From Collodictyon triciliatum (Eukaryota > CRuMs), in NCBI GenBank assembly GCA_043381765.1, contig JBHJMP010002237.1, positions 1-22,527 of the forward strand: a stretch of DNA of 22,527 nucleotides, in the 5' to 3' direction. The notes under the pieces are model-generated. The model worked only from the letters and a program-made list of their open reading frames with translations, was not told the origin of the DNA and ran no database searches. Both the position numbers and the translations under genes were made by a program. Shown here in pieces: positions 1-13,115 of this stretch. Positions within the stretch are counted from its first letter, which is position 1. Each line of letters starts with the position of its first letter.

Positions 1-2774
1 TGAGGTTTACGGACACGAGTTTGGAGGAGAAATTCCGCAAGATTCAAGGAACGATTGTGCAGGAGCGCATGGCGCTGTTTACCGGGTTTCTTATATTTGT
101 GGAGCTGATTGCAGGACTAGACATGTACGCATTCGACTCGGAGCACATCGACGTGTACTACAAGGTCTTTGGGCCGTGTGCCTGTGTGCAGGTAATGGCG
201 ATGGAGCTAAAGAGCTATGTGTCATGCGTGCATGTTTCCTATCTCTGCCATACATGCTTTATTTAGCGCGTGTGTTCATTTGATTCTGATATTTGTTTTG
301 TTCGACATGTGGTGATGAGAATGATGGATCTTAGATGACAACTCACTAGCAAGAAATTGTAAGTTTGGAGGTTCATTATTACTGATCTTGTATTTTCTTT
401 CGATCGATAACATGTGCAAAGCTTGTGAATGCAGTTGTCAGCCATTTTGCGCGGGACAGCTCGATGGGACTGAGTACATTCAACATCATACTAAACCGCT
501 TCGCAATAGTAGTGCTGTATGGCTATTACCGGTAACTTTTTGTTTTTTGTTTTTGTTTTTGTTTTTCTTTTGTTTTGTTTTGTTTTTCTTTTGTTTTGAT
601 TTTTTTTTTATAACTCTAGGTTCTATGGTCCATAATTTTCTGTATGCTGTCACCCCATATTTTTGCTGTCGACAAATGTTTTATACACAAATACTCTTCC
701 TGACTGTATCTATGCCTTCTCAAGATGGCGCTTTTGTAAAGTGACGAATGATTATTCTCAGGAGTATAGCACATCTTTGTTCTTTCATTAAAAAAAAAAA
801 CACAAAAAATGAAATATAGAAATCAAACATCTACTGGTACACGACTTATTTACCTCTTGAATGCCTTGACTATGGTGATGACATACAACTCGTCTCAAGT
901 GCCTTATCGAATTGTACGACGGATTGAATGGACGATGTTTGTGGTTTACCTAGTAAGAGCGCGATATCTTCAACTTATAGAAAAATGAGAATGCAATAGA
1001 GTAAAAAATATGGATATATAAATGACTTATATGAAATTGTTGGCTTTAACACAATTTTGAAGATAATCATGCTTCAATAATAATGAATACAACATGTAGT
1101 TAATCATGATGGGAGTGAATGGAAGTCTCGGTCTTGACTTGCCTTCTACTGCTGTGTACCTTGGTCAATGCTTCTATGGGCAAGAAACTTGCAAACATGT
1201 GGAGAAGCAAGCACGGTATGCTCATGGGTCTCGTCAGAACTTATTGCCCTTCTTTTTTTAATAAGTGTTCTATTCATTTTTAAAATGCAACATCCAAACT
1301 GGTATATTTTTTGAATTTTCTTGAAAGTTTCTCTATTGGCGATTTTTAAATACCAACGTGCATTTATTTGCTGTTGTCTATGATATTCTTTTATTTTAAA
1401 AATAAATAAATAAATAAATATGAGTGTATTAATAAATCAGACTAATAATGCACATTTTTGTTCTTTTGTTATTTCCACTTTTTGCTCATGGTTTTGTACT
1501 CTTTTTTTCAACAGACGAGAATTCTTGCTGTCTGAAGCGGCCGATGCTGAGAGAGCCAAGGTGATAAGGCAACGCGAGGAATCGGAGCGACTTTTACGTA
1601 TGGTTTTCAAACTCTCTAGGGCTCGTTCTGTTGTGTTTTTTATTTTACTTTTTACTTTTTACTTTTTTTGAATGTCCATAATTGATTCCTTCATTAGCTA
1701 AGTAAAAATCATTAGACAATATCTTGCCCGAGACGCTAATTAACCGGCTGAGAGATGGGAGCGTAAAGCTGATTGATACGTACGAGGGAGCCAGTGTGAT
1801 GTTTGCAGACATTTGCGGGTATGTTGAGGCAGGCATACATGAAACTTTAAAGCTGAAACAAGAGTCTTGCACTTTTATTTATCCTATTTTCTATTTTTAT
1901 TTGTTTATGCTTTTTGTTTGTTTGTTTGTTTGTTTGTTTGTTTGTTTGTTTGTTTGTTTGTTTGTTTGTTTGTTTGTTTGTTTGTTTGTTTGTTTGTTTG
2001 TTTGTTTGTTTGTTTGTTTATTCTATTTTTATTTGTTTATGCTTAGTTTATTTGTTTATTCTTTTTTTTTTTGTTGTTTCCCCCCTCCATATCCATTTTC
2101 TTTATTTGATTCAAAGTCCTCCCCTCTGTGTCTATATTATGAATGTGCTTACACAAATGCTGTATCTTCAAGCCGATTGTGTGGGATGTCACCTTTCGAT
2201 ATGCATGGTTTAAGTATCCATTTTTAATTGGTTGGAAAGTGCGAGATGCACGCTTTGATGTAATAACGTGGGCTCAAAATACCGATGCTCAGGTTCACGG
2301 TGCTCTCATCCAAGCTGGATGCGTCATCAATTGTCAAGATGTTGAATAACATGTTCTCGCAGGTACGAAGAATAATTAGGCATATGGTGACCGTACTGAA
2401 GCTGAACATACCTTTCTGATGCACTCAGGAGCTCGATTTTCAAGAATTCTATTTGTTTTGTTTGAAATGAATTGATGACACTTTACATACTCTTTAGAGA
2501 AATTTAATGATGCGCTTATATGTTCAGGTGGACGAGGCGGCCGAGAGACTCGGAATGGAGAAAATCAAAACAATTGGTATGTACCAAAATCATACGCAGT
2601 TTTACTAGCATTTTTTTTGTTGTTGTTGATTAGTTCCAATAATAATGCACGTCTTTGCATCATAGAAAGAATTCAAGAATAATTTGATGATGTTTGTCTA
2701 AATAAGAAGAGTCAATACATATGTACCAGCATTTTTCTCCTTATATTACAAGCAATATTTTTGGGATGAATGCT

Positions 2775-2862
<88 letters not shown>

Positions 2863-3818
2863 ATCTTTTAATTATTTTTTTCAAAGAGAGGCTCTGTAAC
2901 TGCCTGCTTACTTGCTTGCTTGGGGATTAGGAAAAGGATATCACACGGTAACTCATTTTCTTTTCTTTTTCCGGCTGCAGGCGATGCATACATGGTTGTA
3001 GCCGGTCTTCCCTATCCACGACCTGACCACGCCAAGGTAATGAATGAAATTGTGTGCGTACACGTATAAAGGAAGATGGACTAGTTACAGTCCGTTGGAT
3101 GTTATTTTATTCCTCGATTTATCAGCTACGACTCTGATATTTCTTCATTACTCGTTCACGATTTGATGTCTGACATCAAGCATGTTGACCAAATACCATG
3201 GAATACAGGTTGCTGTGATGATGGCGCTTGAGATGGTTGGAATCGTTCAAAGCTTGCCTGAAATCGAGGGTCTGCGAGTGAATGTCCGAATCGGGGTACA
3301 CAGTGGGCCAGTTGTCGGGGGGATTATCGGGGCCAGCAAGATGGTAAGTGATGAAACGACGTATAAGCAAGCGGCTGCACACTTTGAAAAGGAGTGAATT
3401 GTTTCAGCTTGTTTTCAAGAGCAGTCTGAGCTATCTATTTGTCTTGATGAAAAAGTGTCTTTCAACCGTGTTGTATTGGTTGTGGTACCTTTTTCTGTTC
3501 TTTTCCATATATATTTTTTTTGTCGAGATTGCTAGATGTTTGGATGAACCGCAAGTACTCGTACCCATGCTCATTATATGCGCGATATAGGTGTTTGATA
3601 TTTGGGGCAACAACGTGAATGTGGCATCGAAGATGGAATCAAGCGGGTCGCCCGGGTGCGTGAATGTGTCGCATGTGACCAGAAATCTGATTGGGGACTG
3701 TGAGGACTTTGAGTTTGAGAAGCGAGACAAGACATACACATATGGAGACCAAACATATGAGCTATACTTTGTACGCTCGACCAACGGAAAGGTCCGGGGA
3801 AGCACTGGGGAGTGGTAG
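1..3818 (+). CDS. Class III adenylate cyclase, membrane-type, 3' part (11 exons)
   Basis: Makes cAMP from ATP; probably in a membrane. Exons by phase-matched GT-AG sites: 1(partial)-191, 422-531, 820-952, 1100-1215, 1515-1597, 1716-1818, 2293-2362, 2528-2576, 2981-3036, 3209-3343, 3591-3818, giving about 423 residues in frame to a TGA/TAG-type stop at 3816-3818. Hydrophobic stretches lie in exon 1 (ALFTGFLIFVELIAG), exon 2 (FNIILNRFAIVVLYGYY), exon 3 and across the exon 3/4 join (MFVVYLLIMMG). Then comes a linker helix (RREFLLSEAADAERAK) and the cyclase domain: NILPETLINRL, FADICGFT (metal Asp), KTIGDAYMVVAGLP (second metal Asp; Lys for adenine), RIGVHSGPVVGG, FDIWGNNVNVASKMES (Asp for adenine). 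The Lys/Asp pair indicates ATP rather than GTP specificity. The usual catalytic Arg after NVAS is Lys. The 5' end lies outside the window. Family is secure; exon 4 acceptor is the least certain boundary. Confidence 0.93.
1913..2019 (+). repeat. (GTTT)n microsatellite in cyclase intron 6
   Basis: About 26 uninterrupted tetranucleotide units lie inside the intron at 1819-2292, followed by further T-rich sequence. The repeat yields long false open frames of Val-Cys-Leu-Phe. It is T-rich on the sense strand of the cyclase gene. Confidence 0.97.
2776..2859 (+). repeat. T84 homopolymer in cyclase intron 8
   Basis: An uninterrupted run of about 84 T lies in the intron at 2577-2980, between the exon ending in KTIG and the exon starting DAYMVV. 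Its true length is uncertain because sequencing of such runs is unreliable. Confidence 0.95.
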
Positions 3819-3948
3819 GGACGAAGAAAGTCGACAAGAAAGAATCAAAGAAATGAAAGAGGCGTGACACGATTCCACCGGAAGTCGTTCACTTGGCGTG
3901 TGGCATTTCTGCACACATATCTTCAGATGATAGCCCACCCTCGAATCG

Positions 3949-3954
3949 AATAAA
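3949..3954 (+). promoter_or_regulatory. Possible polyadenylation signal of the cyclase gene
   Basis: A canonical AATAAA occurs about 130 bases after the cyclase stop codon, a fitting distance. The sequence is A/T-rich, so chance occurrence is likely enough to keep confidence moderate. The rest of 3819-4631 shows no convincing gene; it holds a long inverted repeat and short TTAGGG-like pieces near 4283 and 4388. Confidence 0.35.
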
Positions 3955-4495
3955 GGAAGAAGAAAAAAAATCGTGTGTGATAGCCATAAGAAACTTATCA
4001 CCCTCTCATAACTCCTGTCGATGTGTGCCAAGCGCTACTTACGAAAGTTTTAAGGCTGTAATGAACGAATCCGATTGTTTGCAACTTCAACACCGCGTTT
4101 ACGGAGCGATATGCTCCCACTTTTCATGATTCGCCTTGTGCAGATGCGCCCCAACATTTGCACCCGTGTTGCCTGCTTGGTAGGGTTGGAAACTTTCCTA
4201 ATAACGCCGCAAGGCTTCGACATCACAACGAAAAAACCAATAAAAAAAAAATGACTAAAAATTATTAGCAACAGAAAAAATAGGGTTAGGGTCTGTTTTT
4301 TAAAAACATTTTGCAAGACATAACGATGCGCAAACACAAAAATACTCCTGCCAACCCTTAAAGACTAAGCCACCCTCTTAGCAGCTGGGGTTAGGGTTGG
4401 GGATGGCCTTTCTTTTTCTCGCAAGAAAAAAAAAATAAATAGGAATCGATAGCTTAAGAATAGTCCATAAACTGATATTTTTTTAAGGGAAGAGA

Positions 4496-4531
4496 TATCA
4501 ATATATACTTCATATCAAGTATATATTGATA
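4496..4531. repeat. Perfect 15-base inverted repeat with 6-base loop
   Basis: The left arm TATCAATATATACTT (4496-4510) is exactly complementary to the right arm AAGTATATATTGATA (4517-4531), separated by CATATC. It sits 101 bases before the ATG of the Myb/SANT gene, in the intergenic or 5' untranslated region. It could be a short cruciform/hairpin, a dimeric factor site, or a remnant of a small inverted-repeat element. Confidence 0.85.
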
Positions 4532-4631
4532 CCAGGAAATAAATAAATAAATAAAAAAAAAAGTAACAATCATACCACAGCCATCTTACTCCTGTTTCTG
4601 GGGCTTGGTTGTGTGAAGAACGTATAATTTG

Positions 4632-6750
4632 ATGGCTCGCAAGGAGATCAAGATTCCGATCATTGTCACTTCACTTCGCACTGATCTTTGGAGCCCCGAG
4701 GCGAAGTATGGCTGGCAGTATATCGGCCTTTTCATATACATATATATGTATATTCCTTGTTTATTTTATTTTATTCCTTGTTTATTTATTTTTATTTATT
4801 TATTTATTTTTATTTTTATTTTTATTTCATCCCCAACCTCCTGCCTCGAAGACAACGTGACTTCATCAACAAAATCAAGCGGAAAAAGAAAAACTCTAAC
4901 AAACAAAAGACTTTTTCAAAATCACTCAATATTTATTTAATAATATTTGAAGAACTGTTGGCCTTTGTTGGGGTGGTTCTACGTCTAATTACATGCAATT
5001 AATAAACATATTGTCATACGAATGTTGATTTTGGTTTGTTATGATTGATGATTAGAGTCAAGTGGACGCCGAGGGGAGTCGATGTCCTTCTCGAATTCTG
5101 TGGTGGAAACATCGAGGAAGTGCGAATACACCAGAACAAATCCAAAGAACAGCTCTGGAGAAAAGCATGTGCTTATGTTCTTGAGCACTCCGACATGCCT
5201 GCAAATCTAACCTACATTCAGTGTAAAAGCAAATGGATATCCTTGCTGGATAAATATAGCGTGAGTCCTTTATTAAGCGTGGATTTTATAATTCTACCTT
5301 TTCTTCACTTTTTCCTTCTTCTATTTGTTGCTGGATATGGATAAATATATTCTCTGGCTTTAATATCTCACACTCCTGATTCGTTTATCTTTTCTAAGGT
5401 GTCCTTTTCATTTATTATTTGTTTATTTAATCATTTAATTCGATCGTTCACTATTTATTTATTTTTTGAAAAGGCTGAATTTAAAAAAACACGAGAAGGC
5501 GGGATTGAATCGAAATGGGAGAAATTTAGTTTGATGAATCGACTGGCATCATCATTATCTGCACATTCCTTCATCAAGCAGGACATTAAATCACGGAAGA
5601 GATTATACTCTGAAACAGCCCTGAACATCAACCCTTCCTCCATGGAAGAATCAGCAGCAGTTGATACATCCGTGCTTTCGCATCCAATCGAATCTGCTGA
5701 TTCAATTGTAAGTGGCCGCGAAAATCGTGTTAACACTGATCAACTCGGGGGTGAGGACGAGCAAGTGCGTGATGCAAATAATATCAATGGGAATGGGGAT
5801 GGGAATGAACCGGAAGATGAGGATGAAGATGAGGACGAGCTTGAGGATGAGGACGAAGATGAAGATGAGCTTGAGGAAGCTGGTGGAGTTGATAACCGTG
5901 ATGACGGTGGTGATGGAGATGATGACTGCGTAGATGAAAATATTGATGATAACTCGGATGATGATAATGATCATGATCATGATGAATATACTAGTGACCC
6001 TGTGGCTGGTTCGGTGGGTTCATATTCTGAATATGTCAGCACAACATTTTGCATGTCTTCATATTCTATGGCGCTCTCTTCATTCAAGGAGTAATATTAC
6101 TGCCATAAAGTGATTAAGCCAACTTACTATCTTGCATAGAACTCTGAAGATGGACATCAAACCAGTCACAACAGTAACCAGATCGAAACCAACGAGTGGG
6201 ATGAGCCCAGAGGGAAATCAAACAGTGAGCAGCGCTATTAGATTATATATTGAAAACTACCAACACCGAATTTTATATTTGCATCGCTTGTGAACCTATG
6301 TTATTTTTCTTTCCCTTTCTTTTCTTCATTTGGCAGGCCCACGCCGTAAGCGCATCCGCATATCAGATCTGATGTCCTTTAGCAAAAATGTAGAGGAACT
6401 AAAAGAGATTACGCGAGTCAATAATGCCGTGTGTATTCTATTTGCATTTCTAACGTCATATCTCGTCCATTTCTCTGAAAATTGCGTTCTTTTCGTTCAA
6501 TTTTCAAGTCATTTATGTGCAAGTACCACCTTCTTTTCCTTTTAGTGTTGGTCAGTATGTATAAATATCATAGAATCTCCAGGCTCTGGCCAGATCGGTG
6601 AAAGAAATCACAGCCACCCATGACAGATTATCCACTTCAATCACTAAAGTGATTGAGAAGCGAGCGGAATTGTTGCAGGAGCAAAAGAAGTTTATAGAGT
6701 GTGTTACCCAACTAGTAAAGGCATCTACCAATACTGAAACCAAGGAATAA
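4632..6750 (+). CDS. Myb/SANT-like (trihelix-type) DNA-binding protein, six exons
   Basis: Probably a nuclear DNA-binding protein. Exons: 4632-4717, 5056-5260, 5474-6013, 6140-6224, 6337-6428, 6583-6750; phases 2,0,0,1,0 all match, giving 391 residues. Domains: a short N-terminal lead (MARKEIKIPIIVTSLRTDLW), then a SANT/trihelix-like module around residues 29-115 with spaced aromatic positions (VKWTPRGVDVLLEFC, QLWRKACAYVLEH, YIQCKSKWISLLDKY) ending in SKWEKFSLMNRL. Next is a Ser-rich segment, an acidic tract of Glu/Asp (about 5808-5960), a basic cluster PRRKRIR that may be a nuclear signal, and a C-terminal amphipathic helix (ITKVIEKRAELLQEQKKF). An AATAAA lies at 6934-6939. The domain layout resembles plant trihelix factors and transposon-derived Myb/SANT proteins; no target or partner can be inferred. 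Confidence 0.85.
5808..5880 (+). repeat. Coding acidic repeat (GA-rich triplets)
   Basis: Tandem GAGGATGAAGATGAGGAC-like triplets encode two near-identical EDEDEDELEDE blocks within the Myb/SANT exon 3. The in-frame acidic reading is kept, as expected for a translated low-complexity region. Confidence 0.85.
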
Positions 6751-8108
6751 CCACATAGGGAAACAATGGGATAATACAGCTGCTTGCTGGTGGGTGTAAA
6801 GTACTGAAGAAAGTGCCCTATCGACGTTACCAAATAATAGTAGATATTAAGCGCAGAGAAAAGCAAGCCATTTTTTATTTAATTTACGCCGTGTTTCAAC
6901 GCTTCACATGCAACTGTCAAAGGTGCGAACCAAAATAAATAAACAATCGAGACCCCCCCCCCCCCAGAAAAATAATAATAATTTTTTTTTTGAGCCACGC
7001 CATTGTTTGTGTCGAGCCAATAGCGTGGGTTATTATTATTATTATTTGATACTATATTATTATTACTCGTGTGCGCCTCATAGTGTTTCATATACTCATT
7101 ACATGATTTATATATGCGCAGCTATATCTGTCTCGTGCTCTTTTTTTTTTTTTTTTGAAAAACAAAAACAAACTCTGCAGTGTCGTTCAGTGCCCACTAC
7201 CAACCCCTGCCCCAGAATCAGGAGCCGGCGCCTTTTGCTGTATACAGTTGATCGATTTATGTGAAATGGTGTATATATGACTGAGTCAATCGCTGTACAA
7301 TGAAAAAACTTTGTATGTTTTAGATGGATAAGTGTTGATTGCTATTATTATTATTATTATTATTGAGTCATGTCTAACCGGAGTTGGCCCTGTTCGGGCA
7401 GGGTTGGCTATTGCCTTGGACTTCTTTTTCTCCTTTGGTACAGCGACGTTAAAAACACCTTGNNNNNNNNNNNNNNNNNNNNNNNNNNNNNNNNNNNNNN
7501 NNNNNNNNNNNNNNNNNNNNNNNNNNNNNNNNNNNNNNNNNNNNNNNNNNNNNNNNNNNNNNNNNNNNNNNNNNNNNNNNNNNNNNNNNNNNNNNNNNNN
7601 NNNNNNNNNNNNNNNNNNNNNNNNNNNNNNNNNNNNNNNNNNNNNNNNNNNNNNNNNNNNNNNNNNNNNNNNNNNNNNNNNNNAAAAAAAAAAGTGTTTA
7701 TGTATTATCGAAGTATAATTTCTTATTTTAGAATTTATTTCATCTTTATTCGCTTCCGTTTATGGTAAATGCACATTAACGTGCCTTCCATTGTTTCGTA
7801 TCGAGTAAAGAGAAAAAAAAACATGCCTTGAATTGTGCAGATGTCTCATCTATGAATCGTTGACAAGTCCATATACCCCTATCCCTAAATACATTATGTG
7901 ACTTTATAGTAAAAGCCAAGAGTGGTGAAAGCTGGTGAATACATTATACTCCATTTCATGTTAAAATAAATTGTACACAATAAAGCACTAGCATTAAGAA
8001 AATGAAGCTGCTTGCAAGAGTATGTCCAGTTTGTTAGTCTGTCTCAAGTTCATGCAAGTGTTATTTCACGATATGTGCGGTCTTATAATATGAATTGTGG
8101 ACCAAGAA
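6751..8108. other. Intergenic region, no gene recognised
   Basis: Between the convergent Myb/SANT and EF-hand-like genes I see short homopolymers (C about 12 near 6954, T18 near 7141), small (ATT)n tracts near 7027 and 7344, and an assembly gap. A GC-richer patch at about 7370-7462 (with CCCTGTTCGGGCAGGG) directly precedes the gap, and an A10 run follows it. That could be a poly(A)-tailed repeat element cut by the gap, but it is not identifiable. Confidence 0.6.
7463..7683. other. Assembly gap (221 N)
   Basis: Unknown bases. The right flank is an A run, so the gap probably hides low-complexity sequence. Open frames that cross it are artefacts. Confidence 1.
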
Positions 8109-9631
<1,523 letters not shown>

Positions 9632-10436
9632 GAGTCGCTCAAACAAGCACACACAAGCAAGTAAGGAAAGGAGCCAAACTTCCTTGCCTGATGGTTGGAT
9701 GAAAGTTTGTTGAGACGGGCTCAACAGCCAAGATTTTTTGAAATAATAATGATCCGTAAAAAATAATAAAAATAAAAAAAGGACAGCAACCAAACAAAGC
9801 AAGGGATTTCGAGGTAGGCAGATACTTTGTTGTTTGCTTGTTGGTTTCACTCACGCCCGAAATAAACTGCGCCAGACTTTCGCACAGACACGCCAGAGCT
9901 GGGTCGAAGTACCGTACCTTTTTAGAGATTTACTCATTTTATATGATAATATAACAATGTGTCACATAATTGTGGTTAATGAGATATTTTAATCCACCAT
10001 AATGTAGAAAATAACATATTATATTAATATCCAGAAATAGATATATGACAACAGGACCATAGGTTAGACATTATTTATTCAGAGGATATTATGGACTAGC
10101 GCAACTATGTCGAGCTTTTGCTGTGTAAGTCATAACGAAGGGCGAAGCTGTCTGTTCAGTAATAGCCCAAGTTTAGCCTGGCTAAGCGCGGACGATGAAG
10201 ATAATTTCTAACTAGGAAAAGGAATTACCCATTCCAATTTCCGTATTTCCACATGAGATAACTGAGTCCTTGTATATGACAGAAAACCAACATAAACTTC
10301 CTGATCGCAAAGGAACAGCCTGTGGCATGCCATGCTCGTGCGAACGCCTGATTAGACGAGAGAGCATAAAACGACACTCTGTCCACCTATCGCTCGAGAT
10401 GTGTATGGGCAGTCCACTGGATGGTAAGTTTGTGAT
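9632..10436. other. Intergenic region upstream of the EF-hand-like gene
   Basis: This 805-base stretch separates the stop of the PDCD2-like gene from the start of the EF-hand-like gene, both on the minus strand. It should hold the 3' region of the former and the promoter of the latter. I see no convincing exon, RNA gene or repeat. A plus-strand frame from 10279 (MTENQHKLPDRKG) ends at a GTAAGT but has no supported continuation. Confidence 0.5.
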
Positions 10437-12050
10437 TTATGTAAACTGCACTACGACACGCTCCTTCTTCAACTCAGTCGCGTCAGTATCCCCGCCGCAA
10501 CTGCGCGCACACGAAAATACAGAAACAAGGGTGAAGTCCAGACGCGAAAAGAGTGTCCTCGAAGCGATGTCTTCAGGCTCCAAATCTTCGTTTGGGCGGT
10601 CGTCTGCTACTAGAGCAGGTAGAATCTGATACTCGCAAACTGTGGCGCCGCGGCATTGTGAACATAGCAAGGGGTCCTCCTTGAGTCCTTGGTGCGTAGC
10701 CCATAGAGGCTTTGCCTCCAGACAATACCTGCACATCGAAATATGTTTAGGGAGGCCCATAAAAACTCATTCCTGATTCTTTCGAATCATATGTCCAAGG
10801 TACCACATGGTAGAAGTTATGATTTATGCGACATGTTGTGCGATTGTGCTCGAAACGATATTATGTTAACAAATTACAAAGAGAGGTAGCCTAGGGCCTT
10901 TTCATCCATTCTGTATTTGAGGGAGTATGCATGGTATTTCTATAATACTTTAAAGAACGCACCCACCTCAATACTTGCTCCGGACAGCGTTGTATCCTCT
11001 TTTGGAACTGATAGAATATTTTGTCTCCAACAAACTCGTAAGCTTCATCCCACTCTAATCCGTCTTTTTCGCCTCCACTCGAGCCTGAATTGCCGGCGCC
11101 TCTTTGCTCCTTAGACGTACCCTTCGTTTCATTTCCCTCGCTTTCTTCATACTCCCGAAGCAGCTGAAGAATATGCTCTTCCGACGTCTCACCAAGCAAC
11201 CTAGGATCGATCGGACCCGGCTCAGGAAATATTTCTAATAGATGAGGTCGAAGAACAGGCCCACTCCAAACCCTATCGGCCGGTTTCGATTTTGTTTTAC
11301 TCCTTGGCTCTGCTTTTTGCACAGACTTGGATCCTTTCGATTTTGAAGAAGATGGTTTCGCCGATTGTTGCGCAGCCTTGGAGGCTGCGGCACTGAGAAG
11401 GGTTTCAAATTCTTCCGTTGAGTCGAACGAAGAGTCCCAGCTGCCCCAGCCCCCAGCTGCAGAGCTAGCAGATGGGTCCCATGAGGGGGCACTGACGGGT
11501 TCATCTTTTGTCTTTGGGTTGGATTTGTGTCTGGTTTCAATTCCATCTTGCGTAGAATTTGCTACAGATTCCGTTCTTTTCTGAGCACGGAGCACCGTCC
11601 ATCTATAACAGATACGATTACACACACGTCTAATTGTTATACTGTTATATATGCGCATTCTTTCTCTCATAAATCTGCACATATTTCACTTTTATACTTT
11701 ATTAGAATAAAAAAGTTATTTTATGCGGGGTGCACCTTCCTCCATTGGTCTGGCATTCTCCTTCAGACGTACAGGCAAAAATGTAGTGGGTGCGCTCGAG
11801 TTGCAGGTCCAGGAAGGGTACAAAAAGTTGTAAGATGAGTGGCATGATTTGTCTACAAGTTGGGCACCGTGCCAAGTCCTCTGATAGACTAGCATCTTCA
11901 TAAAGATCCTAAATCATAATGGCACAGATTACAAATCGAAACTTGATAAAGGAAAGCCAGTCTCACTGCTTTGGAGTGGTGATGACTTTTTTCTTCTCTT
12001 TTAACTATTGCAAACAATACTTTGAATCGAACAAAGGGGGGGGGGGGGGG

Positions 12051-12082
<32 letters not shown>

Positions 12083-12623
12083 GAAAAAAAAAGAATAGAG
12101 AAAAAAAAAAAANNNNNNNNNNNNNNNNNNNNNNNNNNNNNNNNNNNNNNNNNNNNNNNNNNNNNNNNNNNNNNNNNNNNNNNNNNNNNNNNNNNNNNNN
12201 NNNNNNNNNNNNNNNNNNNNNNNNNNNNNNNNNNNNNNNNNNNNNNNNNNNNNNNNNNNNNNNNNNNNNNNNNNNNNNNNNNNNNNNNNNNNNNNNNNNN
12301 NNNNNNNNNNNNNNNNNNNNNNNNNNNNNNNNNNAAGAAAAAAGAAAAAAGAAAAAAGAAAAAAGAAAAAAGAAAAAAGAAAAAAGAAAAAAGAAAAAAG
12401 AAAAAAGAAAAAAGAAAAAAGAAAAAAGAAAAAGAAAAATACCTTAAAAAGAAAAGAAAAATACTTTAAAAAGCTTTGAATGATCATACGGAATCAATGC
12501 GGGAGGCCTTACCGGTACTCCTCCAAACTTATTTGTTTGAGGTGTTGACTTGTATCCACGCTTGACAGGGTTCCCGAGTGTGGCCAAGAAGACGCTCTCT
12601 CCCGACTTTGCAGACAAATCCAT
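10437..12623 (-). CDS. PDCD2/PDCD2L-like protein, four exons
   Basis: PDCD2-family proteins are reported chaperones of ribosomal protein uS5 (Rps2) in small-subunit biogenesis. Exons: 12623-12513, 11908-11736, 11602-10967, 10728-10437; phases 0,2,2 match and give 403 residues. An in-frame TGA lies a short way upstream of the ATG, supporting the start. Landmarks: VFLATLGNPV and KFGGVPD at the N-terminus; CPTCRQIMPLILQLFVP and HYIFACTSEGEC in the first Cys-rich part; GGRWTVLRAQ across intron 2; a Ser/Ala/Lys-rich linker with WGSWDSS; FQKRIQRCPEQVLRYC joined exactly across intron 3; then KPLWA, CSQCRGATVCEYQILPAL and FTLVSVFSCARSC of the C-terminal domain, ending ERVVVQFT. The CPEQVLRYC join reproduces the family motif, which supports the model. 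It is somewhat longer than human PDCD2L because of the linker. Intron 1 contains the assembly gap. Confidence 0.92.
12055..12434. repeat. A-rich low-complexity block with gap and (AAAAAAG)n
   Basis: A long A run (from 12055), 222 N (12113-12334), and then about fourteen AAAAAAG heptamers (12335-12434) fill most of intron 1 of the PDCD2-like gene. On that gene's sense strand it reads as T-rich CTTTTTT repeats. The gap is probably unresolved repeat. Confidence 0.95.
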
Positions 12624-13115
12624 GGGGCCCTTTCGACAGACGATGAGTCAGTTCATCTACTCCCTCAGCTATATCACGCTCCATGAGTTTCTTTGTATGC
12701 CGGTATGTGACTTTGGTGGCTCTTCCTGCGCTCGAAGGACTTCACCCGGTTCTGTTGCTGGCGAGAGACAGCTTCAACCTTCTGTGCGCTTGACTGGTTC
12801 CTCTTGTGGCCACAATTTAACCCTGCAGAAGACAACAACGAAGTCAGCGCGAAAGAACAGGTGAGGGGCTGAGACAGAAAAGGTGGTTAAGGTTTTACCC
12901 TGCCATCGCGGGTTGTTTTCTCGTCACCTTTTGTATTATCATGAATCAATTGGCCGTCCCAGTGGTCTGTGGGAGGCGCCTGAGTGTGTTGTCAGGCTCT
13001 CTTCAGCCTTCCCTACACACTTGGTTTATCTTCTGTCGACATCGAATGGCTCCGAGCCGAGTTCGCAGCCGTGCTGCCGACGAGGAACTATTGTCGCCAT
13101 TTTATGTTTAATTAG
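12622..13115 (+). CDS. Possible small divergent gene (unknown, three exons)
   Basis: Candidate exons 12622-12702, 12738-12860, 12996-13115 keep phase 0 at both joins, with GTATGT and GTGAGG donors, and give about 107 residues ending in TAG. The reading is protein-like (MGPFRQTMSQFIYSLSYITL, RETASTFCALDWFLLWPQF, SSVDIEWLRAEFAAVLPTRN) but I do not recognise a family. Weak points: the first intron would be only 35 bases, far shorter than others here, and the ATG overlaps the start of the PDCD2-like gene on the opposite strand. It may be chance or part of another transcript. Confidence 0.3.

Noticed and set aside
2721-2930. Open frame rich in Phe
   Set aside because: It is the translation of the T84 homopolymer inside a cyclase intron.
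4281-4405. TTAGGG-like pieces that could mark a telomere
   Set aside because: There are only one or two degenerate copies in each place, so they are chance or a minor interstitial remnant.
10270-10440. Plus-strand frame MTENQHKLPDRKG ending at GATG|GTAAGT
   Set aside because: There is no phase-matched continuation; the sequence beyond is the antisense of the last PDCD2-like exon.
12005-12487. Long Phe/Leu or Lys/Glu frames through unknown bases
   Set aside because: They cross the gap and the AAAAAAG repeat within intron 1 of the PDCD2-like gene.
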